The notes under the pieces are model-generated. The model was not told the DNA's origin. It worked only from the letters and a program-made list of their open reading frames with translations, and ran no database searches. A DNA stretch of 34,048 bases from Bacteroidota bacterium (GTDB lineage: Bacteria; Bacteroidota; Bacteroidia; Chitinophagales; Chitinophagaceae). A program made the translations under genes and the position numbers. This document shows positions 1 through 8,689 of the stretch, in pieces. The DNA is taken from positions 1 to 34,048 of the forward strand of contig JABDAN010000030.1 in assembly GCA_013289175.1 (NCBI GenBank), given 5' to 3'. Positions within the stretch are counted from its first letter, which is position 1, and each line of letters starts with the position of its first letter.

Positions 1-52
1 GGGAAGAAGCTGTTATGGAATCCTTAATTGGGAGCATTCCACTTTGATTTTC

Positions 53-60
53 TATTTTTG
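53..60 (+). promoter_or_regulatory. Candidate Bacteroidota -7 box for the M23 gene
   Basis: TATTTTTG matches the Bacteroidota sigma consensus TAnnTTTG. A TTG at 28-30 lies 22 bases upstream, inside the spacing reported for flavobacterial promoters. Transcription would begin at or next to the ATG at 67, implying little or no 5' leader. Confidence 0.35.
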
Positions 61-66
61 GGACCC

Positions 67-1770
67 ATGCATCGACCCTTCCTTTCCATTCTTCTGAGCC
101 TTTACAGTTCACTGGTTTGCGCTCAGCTTTTTCCCGCCACTTTTTATCCGCAGAAGGAATTCAGGAATCCCCTGGATATTCCCATAAAGCTGGCCGCCAA
201 TTTTGGAGAACTCCGGGCCAACCATTATCATATGGGCCTGGATATCCGTACCGAACACCGGGAAAATCTTCCCGTGTATGCAGCCGCCGATGGACAGGTC
301 TGTCGCATTAAAATTGAGCCTTTCGGATTCGGACAGGCCGTGTATATCCGTCATGGCAACGGGTTGGTGACTTTGTATGCGCACCTCAACCGGTTTTATC
401 CGGCCCTGGCAGCCTATATAAAACAAAAACAATATGAATCGGAACGCTGGGATCTGTCGCTGGAAATTCCGCCCGGACTGTTTCCTGTTAAACAGGGAGA
501 CCTCATCGCTTACAGTGGAAATATGGGCGGCTCCCAGGGACCGCATCTTCATTTTGAAATCAGGACATACCCCGAAGAGGTAAACCTAAATCCCATGTTG
601 TTCGGTATGCCCGTGGCCGATGATCAAGCTCCTGTTATTCGGAGCCTGTCGGTCTATGACCGAAACCAAAGTTTTTACGAACAGCGTCCCCGTTTTACCG
701 CCGTGAAAAAATCAGGAAGCAATTATGGAATCACAATACCGGTTTGGATTTTGAATACTGCCAATCCTGGATTTGGGGTCCAGGCATTCGATACCCAAAC
801 AGGTTCCAGCAATCCCAATGGAATTTTCCAGGGAATGATGTTCGATAATGAAACAGTACTGTCCGGTTTTCAAATGGACCGGATCAGTTATGAGGAAACC
901 AGGGGCATCAATGCCCACATCGATTATCCGACCCATAAACAAGGAGGGCCCTATTATCAGCTGCTGTTCAGAATGCCCGGTTACCATCCATCCATCTATC
1001 GGGAAACCACCCCCGGCGGAACGATACATCTGGAAGATGGGTTGGTTCATGAAATCAAAATTGAAATAAAAGATGCCAAGGGAAATGCATCCAACCTGGT
1101 GTTTCGGGTTCGTTATCAACCCGAACCCAAAACGAAGCCGTTTTTTTCCGGAAAGATTTTTTATCCGGGTCTGGTAGACGGCTATGAAGACAGCCATGCT
1201 GCTTTTTATCTGGGATCGACCTGTCTGTACGATTCCTTGCATGTGCCATTCCAGGAAATCACAGATGAAGGTCCGGGATTGCTTTCCAGCCGATTTCAAA
1301 TCGGACAGGTGCAGGTACCGCTCGCCGATACGATGACGGTCAGAATAAAACTCAATAAACCGGTAGAAAAAAAAGACCGGGTCCTGATGGAGTGGCGAGA
1401 CAAAACTGACTTTGAAGACAAAAAACCGGAGTGGCTGGGTGACTGGGCTACGGCCAGTTTCCGGAGTTTTGGAACGTTTTATCTGGTGCTCGATACGGTG
1501 GCCCCCGTGATTCAGTTTCCTGGTATCAGTGAAAATGCAAACCTCCAGCGAAGCGGCCGGATCCAAGTGGTTGTCAGCGACAACTACAAAAAGATAAAAA
1601 ATTTTCGCGCTACCCTGGATGGAAAATGGCTTCTGTTCTCCCATGACAAGGAAAAAGCCTATCTCTATTATTTCGATGAACATTGCCCAGCGGGCAGCCA
1701 CGAATTGAAGATTTATGCCGAAGACGAAGCCGGGAATTCAGCTTCCGCCCTCCTTCATTTTAAACGATGA
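67..1770 (+). CDS. Secreted M23-family metallopeptidase
   Basis: Probable zinc endopeptidase that cuts peptidoglycan cross-links in the periplasm. From the ATG at 67 the protein is 567 aa. Residues 1-20 look like a signal peptide ending in CAQ. The LytM/M23 core follows: H55 and D59 in the HMGLD motif, H106 in YAHL, and H160/H162 in the HLHFE motif, so all expected zinc ligands are present. The roughly 380 residues after the catalytic core are a long C-terminal extension, probably beta-rich, of unknown role. The reading frame is open back to a TTG at 28, but the ATG at 67 gives the clean signal peptide. A TAnnTTTG box (53-60) ends only 6 bases before this ATG. It converges with birA 19 bases downstream. 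Family assignment is firm; substrate is inferred. Confidence 0.9.
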   Translation: MHRPFLSILLSLYSSLVCAQLFPATFYPQKEFRNPLDIPIKLAANFGELRANHYHMGLDIRTEHRENLPVYAAADGQVCRIKIEPFGFGQAVYIRHGNGLVTLYAHLNRFYPALAAYIKQKQYESERWDLSLEIPPGLFPVKQGDLIAYSGNMGGSQGPHLHFEIRTYPEEVNLNPMLFGMPVADDQAPVIRSLSVYDRNQSFYEQRPRFTAVKKSGSNYGITIPVWILNTANPGFGVQAFDTQTGSSNPNGIFQGMMFDNETVLSGFQMDRISYEETRGINAHIDYPTHKQGGPYYQLLFRMPGYHPSIYRETTPGGTIHLEDGLVHEIKIEIKDAKGNASNLVFRVRYQPEPKTKPFFSGKIFYPGLVDGYEDSHAAFYLGSTCLYDSLHVPFQEITDEGPGLLSSRFQIGQVQVPLADTMTVRIKLNKPVEKKDRVLMEWRDKTDFEDKKPEWLGDWATASFRSFGTFYLVLDTVAPVIQFPGISENANLQRSGRIQVVVSDNYKKIKNFRATLDGKWLLFSHDKEKAYLYYFDEHCPAGSHELKIYAEDEAGNSASALLHFKR

Positions 1771-1789
1771 TCCAAAAAGAAAAGATCGC

Positions 1790-2542
1790 TTATCCTCCGG
1801 GGATAATCCATTGGATTTCTCCTGAATTGAAAGTACCTGCTTCGGTTTGCAGCATTCCTTGCGCATCCACCCCTTTCCAACCGGTAATGATGCGTTCCCC
1901 GGCTTTTTGAATGGCTATGGGTTCCCCTTTTTTATACAGGGAGTCATTGAAGTCCTCCAGGATCCGGGAGGGATTCTTTTTCAACAGGGCCACCTGTCTT
2001 TCAAGACAGGGCAGCATTTGGCGGGCCATTTCCCGGGGTTCGAAATTTTTGCCGGTGATTTGTTTTAAGGAAACGGCATTGGGTAAATCGTCAGAAAAAG
2101 AAAGTTGGTTTAGATTCATACCAATCCCTACCACCGCAAAGGGCCAGTCCTGGCCTTTTATCACCGATTCAATCAGGATGCCTGCTGCCTTTCTGTCATT
2201 CCAAAAGATATCGTTGGGCCACTTGATGGTCCAGTTTTGACTTTCCCATTGGCGGGTGGTTTCCAGGATCCCCAGGGCGATGGCCGCGGAAAACAGAAAG
2301 GGCCGGGGCAGCAACCGGGGGCCGGGCGTTGTGATCCAGCTCATCATGAGGTTTTGGCCGGGCTCGCTTTGCCAGGTCTTGCCCCGCTGGCCTTTACCGG
2401 CCCATTGATGACGGGCCAGACAAACCATACCCGCTGTGGCCATTCCAGCATGAACCAGGCCCATGGCATAGTTGTTGGTGCTATCCACCGATTCCAGCTC
2501 AATCAGCTGATTGTCAAATGTTGTAATGGTGGGTTTCCGCAT
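1790..2542 (-). CDS. birA: Biotin--[acetyl-CoA-carboxylase] ligase (BirA, no DNA-binding domain)
   Basis: Activates biotin with ATP and attaches it to the carboxyl carrier lysine of biotin-dependent carboxylases in the cytoplasm. From the chosen ATG at 2542 the protein is 250 aa, the length of a monofunctional (group I) ligase without the N-terminal helix-turn-helix repressor domain. Visible motifs are STNNYA near residue 21, the biotin/ATP loop GKGQRGKTW (residues 49-57, a variant of GRGRRGR), KWPND (107-111), the GI(L/M)IE strand (121-125) and VGIGMN (138-142). The frame stays open upstream to 2629, but the extra 29 residues are not family-like. It is divergent from rsfS. The birA / rsfS-ftsH neighbourhood is common in Bacteroidota. 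Confidence 0.92.
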   Translation of the reverse strand: MRKPTITTFDNQLIELESVDSTNNYAMGLVHAGMATAGMVCLARHQWAGKGQRGKTWQSEPGQNLMMSWITTPGPRLLPRPFLFSAAIALGILETTRQWESQNWTIKWPNDIFWNDRKAAGILIESVIKGQDWPFAVVGIGMNLNQLSFSDDLPNAVSLKQITGKNFEPREMARQMLPCLERQVALLKKNPSRILEDFNDSLYKKGEPIAIQKAGERIITGWKGVDAQGMLQTEAGTFNSGEIQWIIPGG

Positions 2543-2565
2543 AAGGGGATCTGGCAAAAGATTAC

Positions 2566-2573
2566 TATTTTTG
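2566..2573 (+). promoter_or_regulatory. Candidate -7 box for rsfS-ftsH
   Basis: TATTTTTG matches TAnnTTTG in the birA/rsfS divergent gap, 95 bases before the rsfS ATG. No TTG sits at the expected upstream spacing. Confidence 0.22.
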
Positions 2574-2580
2574 GGCAGTA

Positions 2581-2588
2581 CGAATGTA
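2581..2588 (-). promoter_or_regulatory. Weak candidate -7 box for birA
   Basis: On the minus strand this reads TACATTCG, one base off TAnnTTTG, 38 bases before the birA ATG. No convincing -33 element was found, so this is only a suggestion. Confidence 0.18.
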
Positions 2589-2668
2589 GGATACCTCAGT
2601 AAGATTACTGGAATCGCCGCCTTCATCATTTATCATCTAAAATATTGTGATTATTGGAACAATTGTCA

Positions 2669-3058
2669 ATGTTGGTTAGCCGGAAACCAAATAAATCCAT
2701 CCGGCTGGCGAAAAATTCAAAAATTATAAAAGCCATTATACAGGCAATTCAGGAAAAAAAAGGCGAAAAAATCATATCTCTTGATCTAAGAAAAATACCG
2801 GAAGCCGTAGCAGATTTTTTTATTGTTTGCGAAGCCGGTAGTACCACACAAGTCAGGGCCATAGCGGATTTCATCGAAGCAGAATTAAAGGAAAAATGCG
2901 GCGAATTCCCTTATATGCACGAAGGAAGGCAGGTACTGCAGTGGGTGATTATTGACTATATAAATGTTGTCGTTCATATAATGTTACCCGAAAGCAGGCG
3001 TTTCTACAAGTTGGAAGAGATGTGGAACGATGCTGTTTTGGAAGAATTGGAAGGCTGA
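2669..3058 (+). CDS. rsfS: Ribosomal silencing factor RsfS
   Basis: RsfS/Iojap protein binds uL14 on the large ribosomal subunit and blocks subunit joining when nutrients are scarce. The 129-aa product has the family signature: an I-x-LDLR-x-I segment, then DFFIVCEA, a TTQVRAIADFIE helix, and a C-terminal stretch where the family's GxxxWxLxDYGDVVVHIF appears as QWVIIDYINVVVHIM. The ATG at 2669 is preferred. A TTG at 2654 could extend it by five residues, but there is no family reason to choose it. ftsH follows after 76 bases on the same strand, a conserved Bacteroidota arrangement. Confidence 0.92.
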   Translation: MLVSRKPNKSIRLAKNSKIIKAIIQAIQEKKGEKIISLDLRKIPEAVADFFIVCEAGSTTQVRAIADFIEAELKEKCGEFPYMHEGRQVLQWVIIDYINVVVHIMLPESRRFYKLEEMWNDAVLEELEG

Positions 3059-3134
3059 TCATCAAACTGTTTAAATCGTTTTTCTGAACTTTTTTATTTC
3101 CCAATCATTATCTATCTAGAAGGAAGACTCACTC

Positions 3135-5234
3135 ATGCCACAGAATAATATAAAACCGAACGACAGGCCAGGATTTTCACGATTTAAGCCCCGGGGACCA
3201 GGAGGAGAGGACAACACACCCAAAAAAGGACCGAAGTTCAACATTTACTGGGTTTGGGCCATTATTGCACTTGTTTTACTGGGATACAACTATTTTGGTG
3301 CTGGCTTTACACCAGACGCCCACCACCTGGATTCAGAAATGAAATTCAGAAACGATATGCTGGAAAAGGGGGATGTGGATCACCTGGTCCTGGTCACCAA
3401 TAAAAACCTTGTACGGGTCTATATCAAGAAAGACAGTCTGGATAAACCGATTTACAAGGACCTGCTCGGAAAAAACAATCAGGTCGTAAAAGCAGAAGGA
3501 CCCCAGTTCGAATTTCAAGTCACTAAAATTGACGAATTCGAAAAGAGGCTCTATGATTTTTTTGCAAAAAATCCAACGCTGGAAGTGCCCACCTCTTCGA
3601 TACAGGAGGGAGACTGGATTCCTGGCCTTCTTCAGATTGCCCTGCCCATCCTCATTATCCTGCTCATCTGGGTGATGCTGATGCGCAAAATGGGTGGACA
3701 AGGCGGAAGCGGCGGTCCAGGGGGCATATTCAATATTGGCAAATCAAAAGCGACCTTATTTGATAAGGGAACCCGCGTCAATATTACGTTCAACGATGTG
3801 GCTGGACTGGATGAGGCCAAAGTGGAAGTAATGGAAATCGTGGACTTTTTGAAAAATCCTAAAAAATATACCGCACTCGGAGGCAAAATTCCCAAGGGGG
3901 CCCTGCTCGTAGGCCCTCCGGGAACCGGCAAAACCTTACTGGCCAAAGCCATGGCGGGTGAAGCCCAGGTACCTTTCTTTTCGATGAGCGGATCAGATTT
4001 TGTCGAACTCTTTGTCGGGGTCGGAGCCAGTCGGGTTCGGGATCTTTTCAAACAAGCCAGAGAAAAAGCACCCTGTGTTATTTTCATTGATGAAATAGAT
4101 GCCATCGGTAGGGCCCGCGGTAAAAACGCCATGATGAGCAACGACGAGCGCGAAAGCACCCTCAATCAGCTGCTCGTAGAAATGGATGGTTTCGGAGGAG
4201 ACAGTGGTATCATCATTCTGGCGGCTACAAACCGCCCGGATGTACTGGATACTGCCCTGCTGCGCCCGGGAAGATTTGACCGGCAGATATCGATAGATAA
4301 ACCCGATCTCAAAGGCAGGGAAGCTATTTTCAAAGTCCATCTGAAACCCATTAAGATTTCATCCAAACTGGATATCTACAAACTTGCCGAACAAACCCCT
4401 GGTTTTGCCGGAGCCGATATCGCCAACGTATGCAATGAAGCTGCCCTGATAGCCGCCCGCAAAGGCAAAGACAGTGTCGAAATGGAAGATTTCCAAGACG
4501 CAGTTGACCGGGTCATCGGCGGTCTGGAAAAAAAGAACAAAATTATTTCTCCCGAAGAAAAAAGAATCATCGCCTATCATGAAGCGGGACATGCCATCTG
4601 TGGCTGGTACCTGGAGCATGCCTATCCTTTGTTGAAAGTAACCATCGTGCCCCGGGGTGTGGCTGCACTGGGTTATGCGCAGTATACCCCCAAGGAACAA
4701 TACCTCTACAGCACCGACCAGCTCTTTGATCAGATCTGTATGACCCTGGGTGGCCGCGCCAGCGAATTGCTCACTTTTCAAAAAATTTCCACGGGTGCGC
4801 AGAACGATCTGCAGCAAGTAACGCGGATCGCCTATTCCATGGTTACCGTATACGGGATGAATGATAAGATCGGGAACGTAAGTTTCTATGATCCGGCGCA
4901 GGAAAACCAATTTACCAAACCCTATTCTGAGGAGACTTCTAAACTCATTGATGAAGAAGTCAGAACCCTCATCGACAAAGCCTATATACATACCCAGGCA
5001 TTGCTCACAGAAAAATCAGGTCAGCTGCATTTACTGGCCGAAGCCCTGCTTGAAAAAGAAGTACTCTTCCAAAGTGACGTCGAAGCCCTGATCGGGAAAA
5101 GACCTTATGAAGAAAAAAGAGCATTGGATGTCTCTGACCACGATCCGCTGGTAGGCGATGTCCCGGGACTCAAAGTGGCAGAAAATGGAATGCCGTCCCA
5201 TCCGATACCGGTTCCTCCGGAAGGAGACCTTTAG
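3135..5234 (+). CDS. ftsH: ATP-dependent zinc metalloprotease FtsH
   Basis: Membrane-bound AAA+ protease that extracts and degrades misfolded or short-lived membrane and cytosolic proteins. The 699-aa protein has a Gly/Pro-rich N-terminus, a first membrane helix (about residues 37-55), a periplasmic segment and a second helix (about 162-183). The AAA module follows, with Walker A GPPGTGKT at 260-267, Walker B VIFIDE at 315-320 and the second region of homology ending in RPGRFDRQ (377-384). The M41 protease has the zinc motif HEAGH at 482-486 and the likely third ligand D558 in STGAQNDLQ. All key residues are intact. AGGAAG lies about 10 bases before the ATG, one of the clearer ribosome-binding sequences here. 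It is followed after 10 bases by a LUD-domain gene. Confidence 0.97.
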   Translation: MPQNNIKPNDRPGFSRFKPRGPGGEDNTPKKGPKFNIYWVWAIIALVLLGYNYFGAGFTPDAHHLDSEMKFRNDMLEKGDVDHLVLVTNKNLVRVYIKKDSLDKPIYKDLLGKNNQVVKAEGPQFEFQVTKIDEFEKRLYDFFAKNPTLEVPTSSIQEGDWIPGLLQIALPILIILLIWVMLMRKMGGQGGSGGPGGIFNIGKSKATLFDKGTRVNITFNDVAGLDEAKVEVMEIVDFLKNPKKYTALGGKIPKGALLVGPPGTGKTLLAKAMAGEAQVPFFSMSGSDFVELFVGVGASRVRDLFKQAREKAPCVIFIDEIDAIGRARGKNAMMSNDERESTLNQLLVEMDGFGGDSGIIILAATNRPDVLDTALLRPGRFDRQISIDKPDLKGREAIFKVHLKPIKISSKLDIYKLAEQTPGFAGADIANVCNEAALIAARKGKDSVEMEDFQDAVDRVIGGLEKKNKIISPEEKRIIAYHEAGHAICGWYLEHAYPLLKVTIVPRGVAALGYAQYTPKEQYLYSTDQLFDQICMTLGGRASELLTFQKISTGAQNDLQQVTRIAYSMVTVYGMNDKIGNVSFYDPAQENQFTKPYSEETSKLIDEEVRTLIDKAYIHTQALLTEKSGQLHLLAEALLEKEVLFQSDVEALIGKRPYEEKRALDVSDHDPLVGDVPGLKVAENGMPSHPIPVPPEGDL

Positions 5235-5244
5235 TTTCTGTTTT

Positions 5245-5883
5245 ATGCAAGTATCGCCGGCAAAAGAAAATATTCTCAAAAGAATCCGACAGGCGTTGGT
5301 AAATCCAGCGCCTGTTCCCTTTCCGCAAAGCGAAGGAAACTCCAGTGTGTATCGGGCACCCACGCAAGAAAATGACATTGAATTTGCAGAAAATTTTGGC
5401 CGCATATCCGGTCGTTTTTTGTACTGCAGCCATGAACAGGAAATGATCCGGCAATTGACGGAATTGATTTCCCGCCAGGCCTGGACCCAGGTCTTTTGCC
5501 GGGAACCCTCACTGCTTGCGATGCTTCGTGAACCCTTGAAGGGATTGCTGATTTCCGATGATCTACCCGAAGCCGATGTTTCCATTACGAGCTGTGAAGC
5601 CCTGATTGCCCGGACCGGAAGTCTGCTGATGAGTTCCGCCCAGGAAAGCGGAAGAACGGTCAGCATCTATGCACCGGTCCATATCTGTATCGCCTATGCC
5701 AACCAATTGGTTTATGATATCCGGGAAGGACTGGAAGGCATCCTGGAGAAATACAAGGACAATATTCCTTCTTTTATCACCCTGGCTACCGGTCCGAGCC
5801 GGACGGCCGATATCGAAAAGACCCTGGTGGTGGGGGTGCACGGTCCCAAAGAAGTTTATGTTTTCCTTATAGATGCTCAGTGA
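5245..5883 (+). CDS. LutC/YkgG-like LUD-domain protein
   Basis: LUD-domain (DUF162) protein of 212 aa. The family includes LutC, a subunit of the LutABC lactate-oxidising complex. The C-terminal signature is visible: TGPSRTADIE followed by LVVGVHGPKEVYVFLID. The start is the ATG at 5245; an in-frame GTG inside ftsH would add 29 implausible residues. There is no lutA or lutB nearby. The gene instead follows ftsH by 10 bases, an order I recall as typical of Bacteroidota, where cdsA often comes next; here an LpxH-type gene does. A role in lactate metabolism is therefore uncertain, and I assign only the domain. Confidence 0.85.
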   Translation: MQVSPAKENILKRIRQALVNPAPVPFPQSEGNSSVYRAPTQENDIEFAENFGRISGRFLYCSHEQEMIRQLTELISRQAWTQVFCREPSLLAMLREPLKGLLISDDLPEADVSITSCEALIARTGSLLMSSAQESGRTVSIYAPVHICIAYANQLVYDIREGLEGILEKYKDNIPSFITLATGPSRTADIEKTLVVGVHGPKEVYVFLIDAQ

Positions 5884-5885
5884 AT

Positions 5886-5893
5886 TATATTTG
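5886..5893 (+). promoter_or_regulatory. Candidate -7 box just before lpxH
   Basis: TATATTTG matches TAnnTTTG and ends 3 bases before the ATG at 5897. No clear -33 TTG is seen. It could be a chance match in an operon junction. If real, the mRNA would start inside the first codons or be leaderless. Confidence 0.22.
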
Positions 5894-5896
5894 CCC

Positions 5897-6682
5897 ATGC
5901 AAATTGCCGCGGGTAAAAAGATTTACTTCCTTTCGGACTTCCACCTCGGTTCCCCCGATCGGCTTACCAGCCTGCAAAGAGAAAAGTACCTGATCCGTTT
6001 TCTGGATTCCATTTCCGATAAGGCTTCTGAAATATTTATTGTCGGAGATCTCTTCGATTTCTGGTTCGAATATAAAACCGTGGTACCTAAAGGCTTTGTG
6101 CGAATTCTGGGAAAATTGGCATCCATGACCGACCAGGGTATTTCCATTCAGTTTTTTGTGGGCAATCACGATATGTGGATGAAGAATTATTTTGAGAAAG
6201 AACTTTCCATCCCCGTTTATTATGAGCCCAAAGTATTTATACGACAGGGCAGAAAATTTTTGATCGGCCACGGAGACGGACTGGGTCCCGGAGATGGAGG
6301 TTATAAGTTTCTAAAAAAAATTTTCCGCAACAAATTCAGTCAGACCCTTTTTGGTATCCTGCCACCCGCCATTGGGGTGGGCATCGCCAATTATTTCAGC
6401 AATAAAAGCCGCCAGACCACCCATCAGTCCAATGAAGTCTTCCTGGGTGAAGACGGTGAGTGGCTGATTCATTACTGCAAGATACGGTTGAAGGAAGAAA
6501 ATTTTGACTATATGATTTTCGGTCACCGCCATCTGCCCATTGATTTTACGTTTCCAAACGGGACTCGTTATATAAACCTGGGAGATTGGATCAGCTATTT
6601 TACCTATGCCAGTTTTGATGGAGAAAAACTGACCCTGCAGAGTTTTGATCCGGCCCTGGATAATAAGATTGTAAGAAATTGA
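5897..6682 (+). CDS. lpxH: UDP-2,3-diacylglucosamine diphosphatase (LpxH-type)
   Basis: Calcineurin-like phosphoesterase expected to hydrolyse UDP-2,3-diacylglucosamine to lipid X and UMP, the fourth step of lipid A synthesis, at the inner face of the cytoplasmic membrane. The 261-aa protein shows the metal-binding motifs in order: SDFHLG (D14, H16), GDLFDFWFE (from G50), GNHDMW (89-94), GHGDG (124-128) and GHRHLP (209-214). I prefer the ATG at 5897, which puts the first motif at the usual distance from the N-terminus. An ATG at 5873 would add eight residues and overlap the LUD gene by 11 bases. The next gene starts in its stop codon (TTGA overlap), suggesting coupled translation. Confidence 0.87.
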   Translation: MQIAAGKKIYFLSDFHLGSPDRLTSLQREKYLIRFLDSISDKASEIFIVGDLFDFWFEYKTVVPKGFVRILGKLASMTDQGISIQFFVGNHDMWMKNYFEKELSIPVYYEPKVFIRQGRKFLIGHGDGLGPGDGGYKFLKKIFRNKFSQTLFGILPPAIGVGIANYFSNKSRQTTHQSNEVFLGEDGEWLIHYCKIRLKEENFDYMIFGHRHLPIDFTFPNGTRYINLGDWISYFTYASFDGEKLTLQSFDPALDNKIVRN

Positions 6683-7488
6683 AAAAACTTCTCGTCTATA
6701 TCGCCGCCCTTTTTATGTTCGGGGACCTGAAGGCTCAATCCGACACGATTCCGCAGATGGCTCATTTCATCCCGGGAAGTTATGCTGATTTTCAGGTGGA
6801 CAATCTGGGAAATATTTTTGTACTCACGCCCGACAACCAACTGAAAAAATACAGTGCTGCCGGCGATTCCCTGGGGGTATTCAATGACGTCAGACGTTAC
6901 GGAAAAATCGCTTACATCGATGTGACCAATCCCCTGAAACTTCTTTTATTCTATCAGGAATTCGGGACGATTGTCATCCTGGACAGGTTTCTGAATAACC
7001 TGGGAAGTCTGGACCTGCGGCAGCTGGGGTTTTACCAGGTAACCTGTATCGGTCTGGCCTACGACAACAATATATGGGTGTACGATGCCCTAGCCGGGAA
7101 ATTGAATAAAATCGCCAACGACGGTACGATTGTCAGTCAGACCAACGATATCCGCCAGTTTACCGATTCGGTGCCCAATCCCATATTGCTGACCGATCAG
7201 GGTGGACTGGTCTATTTGTTTGACCCGCAAAAGGGAGCCTATCTTTTTGATCACTACGGAGGTTATTCCAAAAATATTTCTTTGAAGAACTGGCGTCATT
7301 TCTCGGTCATCAATTCTACCATGCTGGGTTGGAACGGGAGGGAATTTTTAAAAATGGAAAATAAAATGCCTTATGCAGAAGAAAAAAAAGGAATCCCTTC
7401 TTATTTTTTGCCGGCGACAAAGATCCTGATTATGCCGGATTATTTATATGATTTGAAAACCGACGGCATTCATGTCTATAAGAACTGA
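6679..7488 (+). CDS. Secreted protein of unknown function, possible beta-propeller
   Basis: I do not recognise a named family. The 269-aa product begins MKKLLVYIAALFMFGDLKAQ, a clear signal peptide, so it should be periplasmic or outer-membrane associated. After it come short repeated strands of the form DNLGNIFVLTPDNQLKKY and YDNNIWVYDALAGKLNKI, recalling NHL- or six-bladed propeller blades; this is inference only. The start codon is TTG at 6679, overlapping the lpxH TGA (TTGA). An in-frame stop lies just upstream at 6664, and the next ATG would remove most of the signal peptide. MscS follows after 6 bases. The tight spacing suggests one transcript with lpxH and the channel gene, pointing to an envelope role. 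Confidence 0.75.
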   Translation: MKKLLVYIAALFMFGDLKAQSDTIPQMAHFIPGSYADFQVDNLGNIFVLTPDNQLKKYSAAGDSLGVFNDVRRYGKIAYIDVTNPLKLLLFYQEFGTIVILDRFLNNLGSLDLRQLGFYQVTCIGLAYDNNIWVYDALAGKLNKIANDGTIVSQTNDIRQFTDSVPNPILLTDQGGLVYLFDPQKGAYLFDHYGGYSKNISLKNWRHFSVINSTMLGWNGREFLKMENKMPYAEEKKGIPSYFLPATKILIMPDYLYDLKTDGIHVYKN

Positions 7489-7494
7489 TATTGT

Positions 7495-8586
7495 ATGAAT
7501 GGATTCTGGAATCAACTGGTTTTTGACAATCCGATAAAAAAATATCTTTTTGTTTTTATCACCATAACGGTTGTCATACTGCTCAAAAGACTGGTGTCCA
7601 GGTTTATTGCCGGACAATTGTTCCGCGGAGCAAAGGCACTGGACAGAGGGTTGGATAAAAATTCTTTTGTCAGACTGATGCTGGCACCCCTGGAAACCTT
7701 TCTTATTTCTTTTGTTGCCATTGCCGCGATCGATAAACTGAAATTTCCCAGTGCACTGGATTTTGAAATCTTTGAGGTCCCTTTTAAATCCATTGTGCAC
7801 GCCATCGCCAAGACCGTGATCATTTCCGTATTCATCTGGCTGATGCTGCGCAGTATTGATTTTATAGCCCTCCTTTTGAAAGAAAAAGCAAGAGTGGCCG
7901 GAGACATCAAAGATCACCAGCTCGTGGTTTTCTTCCGGGATTTTTTAAAGGTTACCGTAGGCATCGTCGGTGTTCTGATGGTGTTGGGAATGGCTTTTGG
8001 TTTTGAAGTCAGCAAGGTCTGGACCGGCCTGGGTCTGGCAGGCGCTGCACTGGCCCTCTCCCTGAAAGAAAGTATTGAAAACCTCATCGCTTCTTTCGTA
8101 ATCTTTTTCAACAAACCTTTTACAACCGGGGATATTGTAAAAACAAACAATATTTCCGGTACCATTGAACTGATCGGGTTGCGAAGCACCCGGATCCGCA
8201 CCGACTTGAAAACCTATGTGACGGTTCCCAATAAACTGATGGTGGACAGTATCGTAGACAACCTAACCCTTCGTACCTATCGCAAAGCGGAAATACGCCT
8301 TCAGTTTGATTCATCCACACCCAGCGAAACGATCCTTTCTTTTGTGGAAGACTGTCGCAAATTATTTTCCGAGACTTCGGACATCAGCGATGCCACCGTT
8401 TTTCTCAGTGATATTTCCGGTACCTTCTATCAAATCAATCTGGACTATTTCATGGCTCCGGTTCCCCTGGCTAAATTCAATGAGCTCAAACAAAAACTCA
8501 GTCTGGAAATTCTGCGTTTTATCGAGACCAGGAAAATAGTGATTGCCGGATCGGGCGTGACGGTGAAGCTGGATAAGCAAGTGTAA
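7495..8586 (+). CDS. MscS-family mechanosensitive ion channel
   Basis: Inner-membrane channel expected to open under membrane tension and release solutes on osmotic downshift. The 363-aa protein has predicted helices at about residues 16-33, 63-80, 100-125, 143-168 and 174-200. The last is the pore helix, with the Gly/Ala pattern GLGLAGAALALSLKESIENLIAS split by family position. The cytosolic beta domain follows, with the conserved GTIELIGLRSTRIRT and VTVPNKLMVDSIVDN segments. It has more membrane helices than E. coli MscS (three), as in many larger family members. It is the third gene of the tight lpxH-unknown-mscS run. No terminator hairpin is evident just downstream. Confidence 0.92.
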   Translation: MNGFWNQLVFDNPIKKYLFVFITITVVILLKRLVSRFIAGQLFRGAKALDRGLDKNSFVRLMLAPLETFLISFVAIAAIDKLKFPSALDFEIFEVPFKSIVHAIAKTVIISVFIWLMLRSIDFIALLLKEKARVAGDIKDHQLVVFFRDFLKVTVGIVGVLMVLGMAFGFEVSKVWTGLGLAGAALALSLKESIENLIASFVIFFNKPFTTGDIVKTNNISGTIELIGLRSTRIRTDLKTYVTVPNKLMVDSIVDNLTLRTYRKAEIRLQFDSSTPSETILSFVEDCRKLFSETSDISDATVFLSDISGTFYQINLDYFMAPVPLAKFNELKQKLSLEILRFIETRKIVIAGSGVTVKLDKQV

Positions 8587-8689
8587 GGAGCGTGGGAGTA
8601 TGGCGGCGAATTGTCCTGCACCTGACGGTTAGAATAAAAAATTGTCAAATTTGGTAGTGTTGAGAAAGTATTATGGGAATGGTTTCATC

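Noticed and set aside
1-47. Possible 3' end of an upstream gene (frame ending in TGA at 45-47, or another in TAA at 25-27)
   Set aside because: Only 8 to 14 codons are visible in each frame and neither is recognisable.
109-1701. Long minus-strand frames opposite the M23 gene (147 and 329 aa)
   Set aside because: They are antisense to a gene with clear catalytic motifs and their translations show no family features.
2543-2629. N-terminal extension of birA to 2629
   Set aside because: The extra 29 residues are not family-like and would cover the promoter candidates of the divergent gap.
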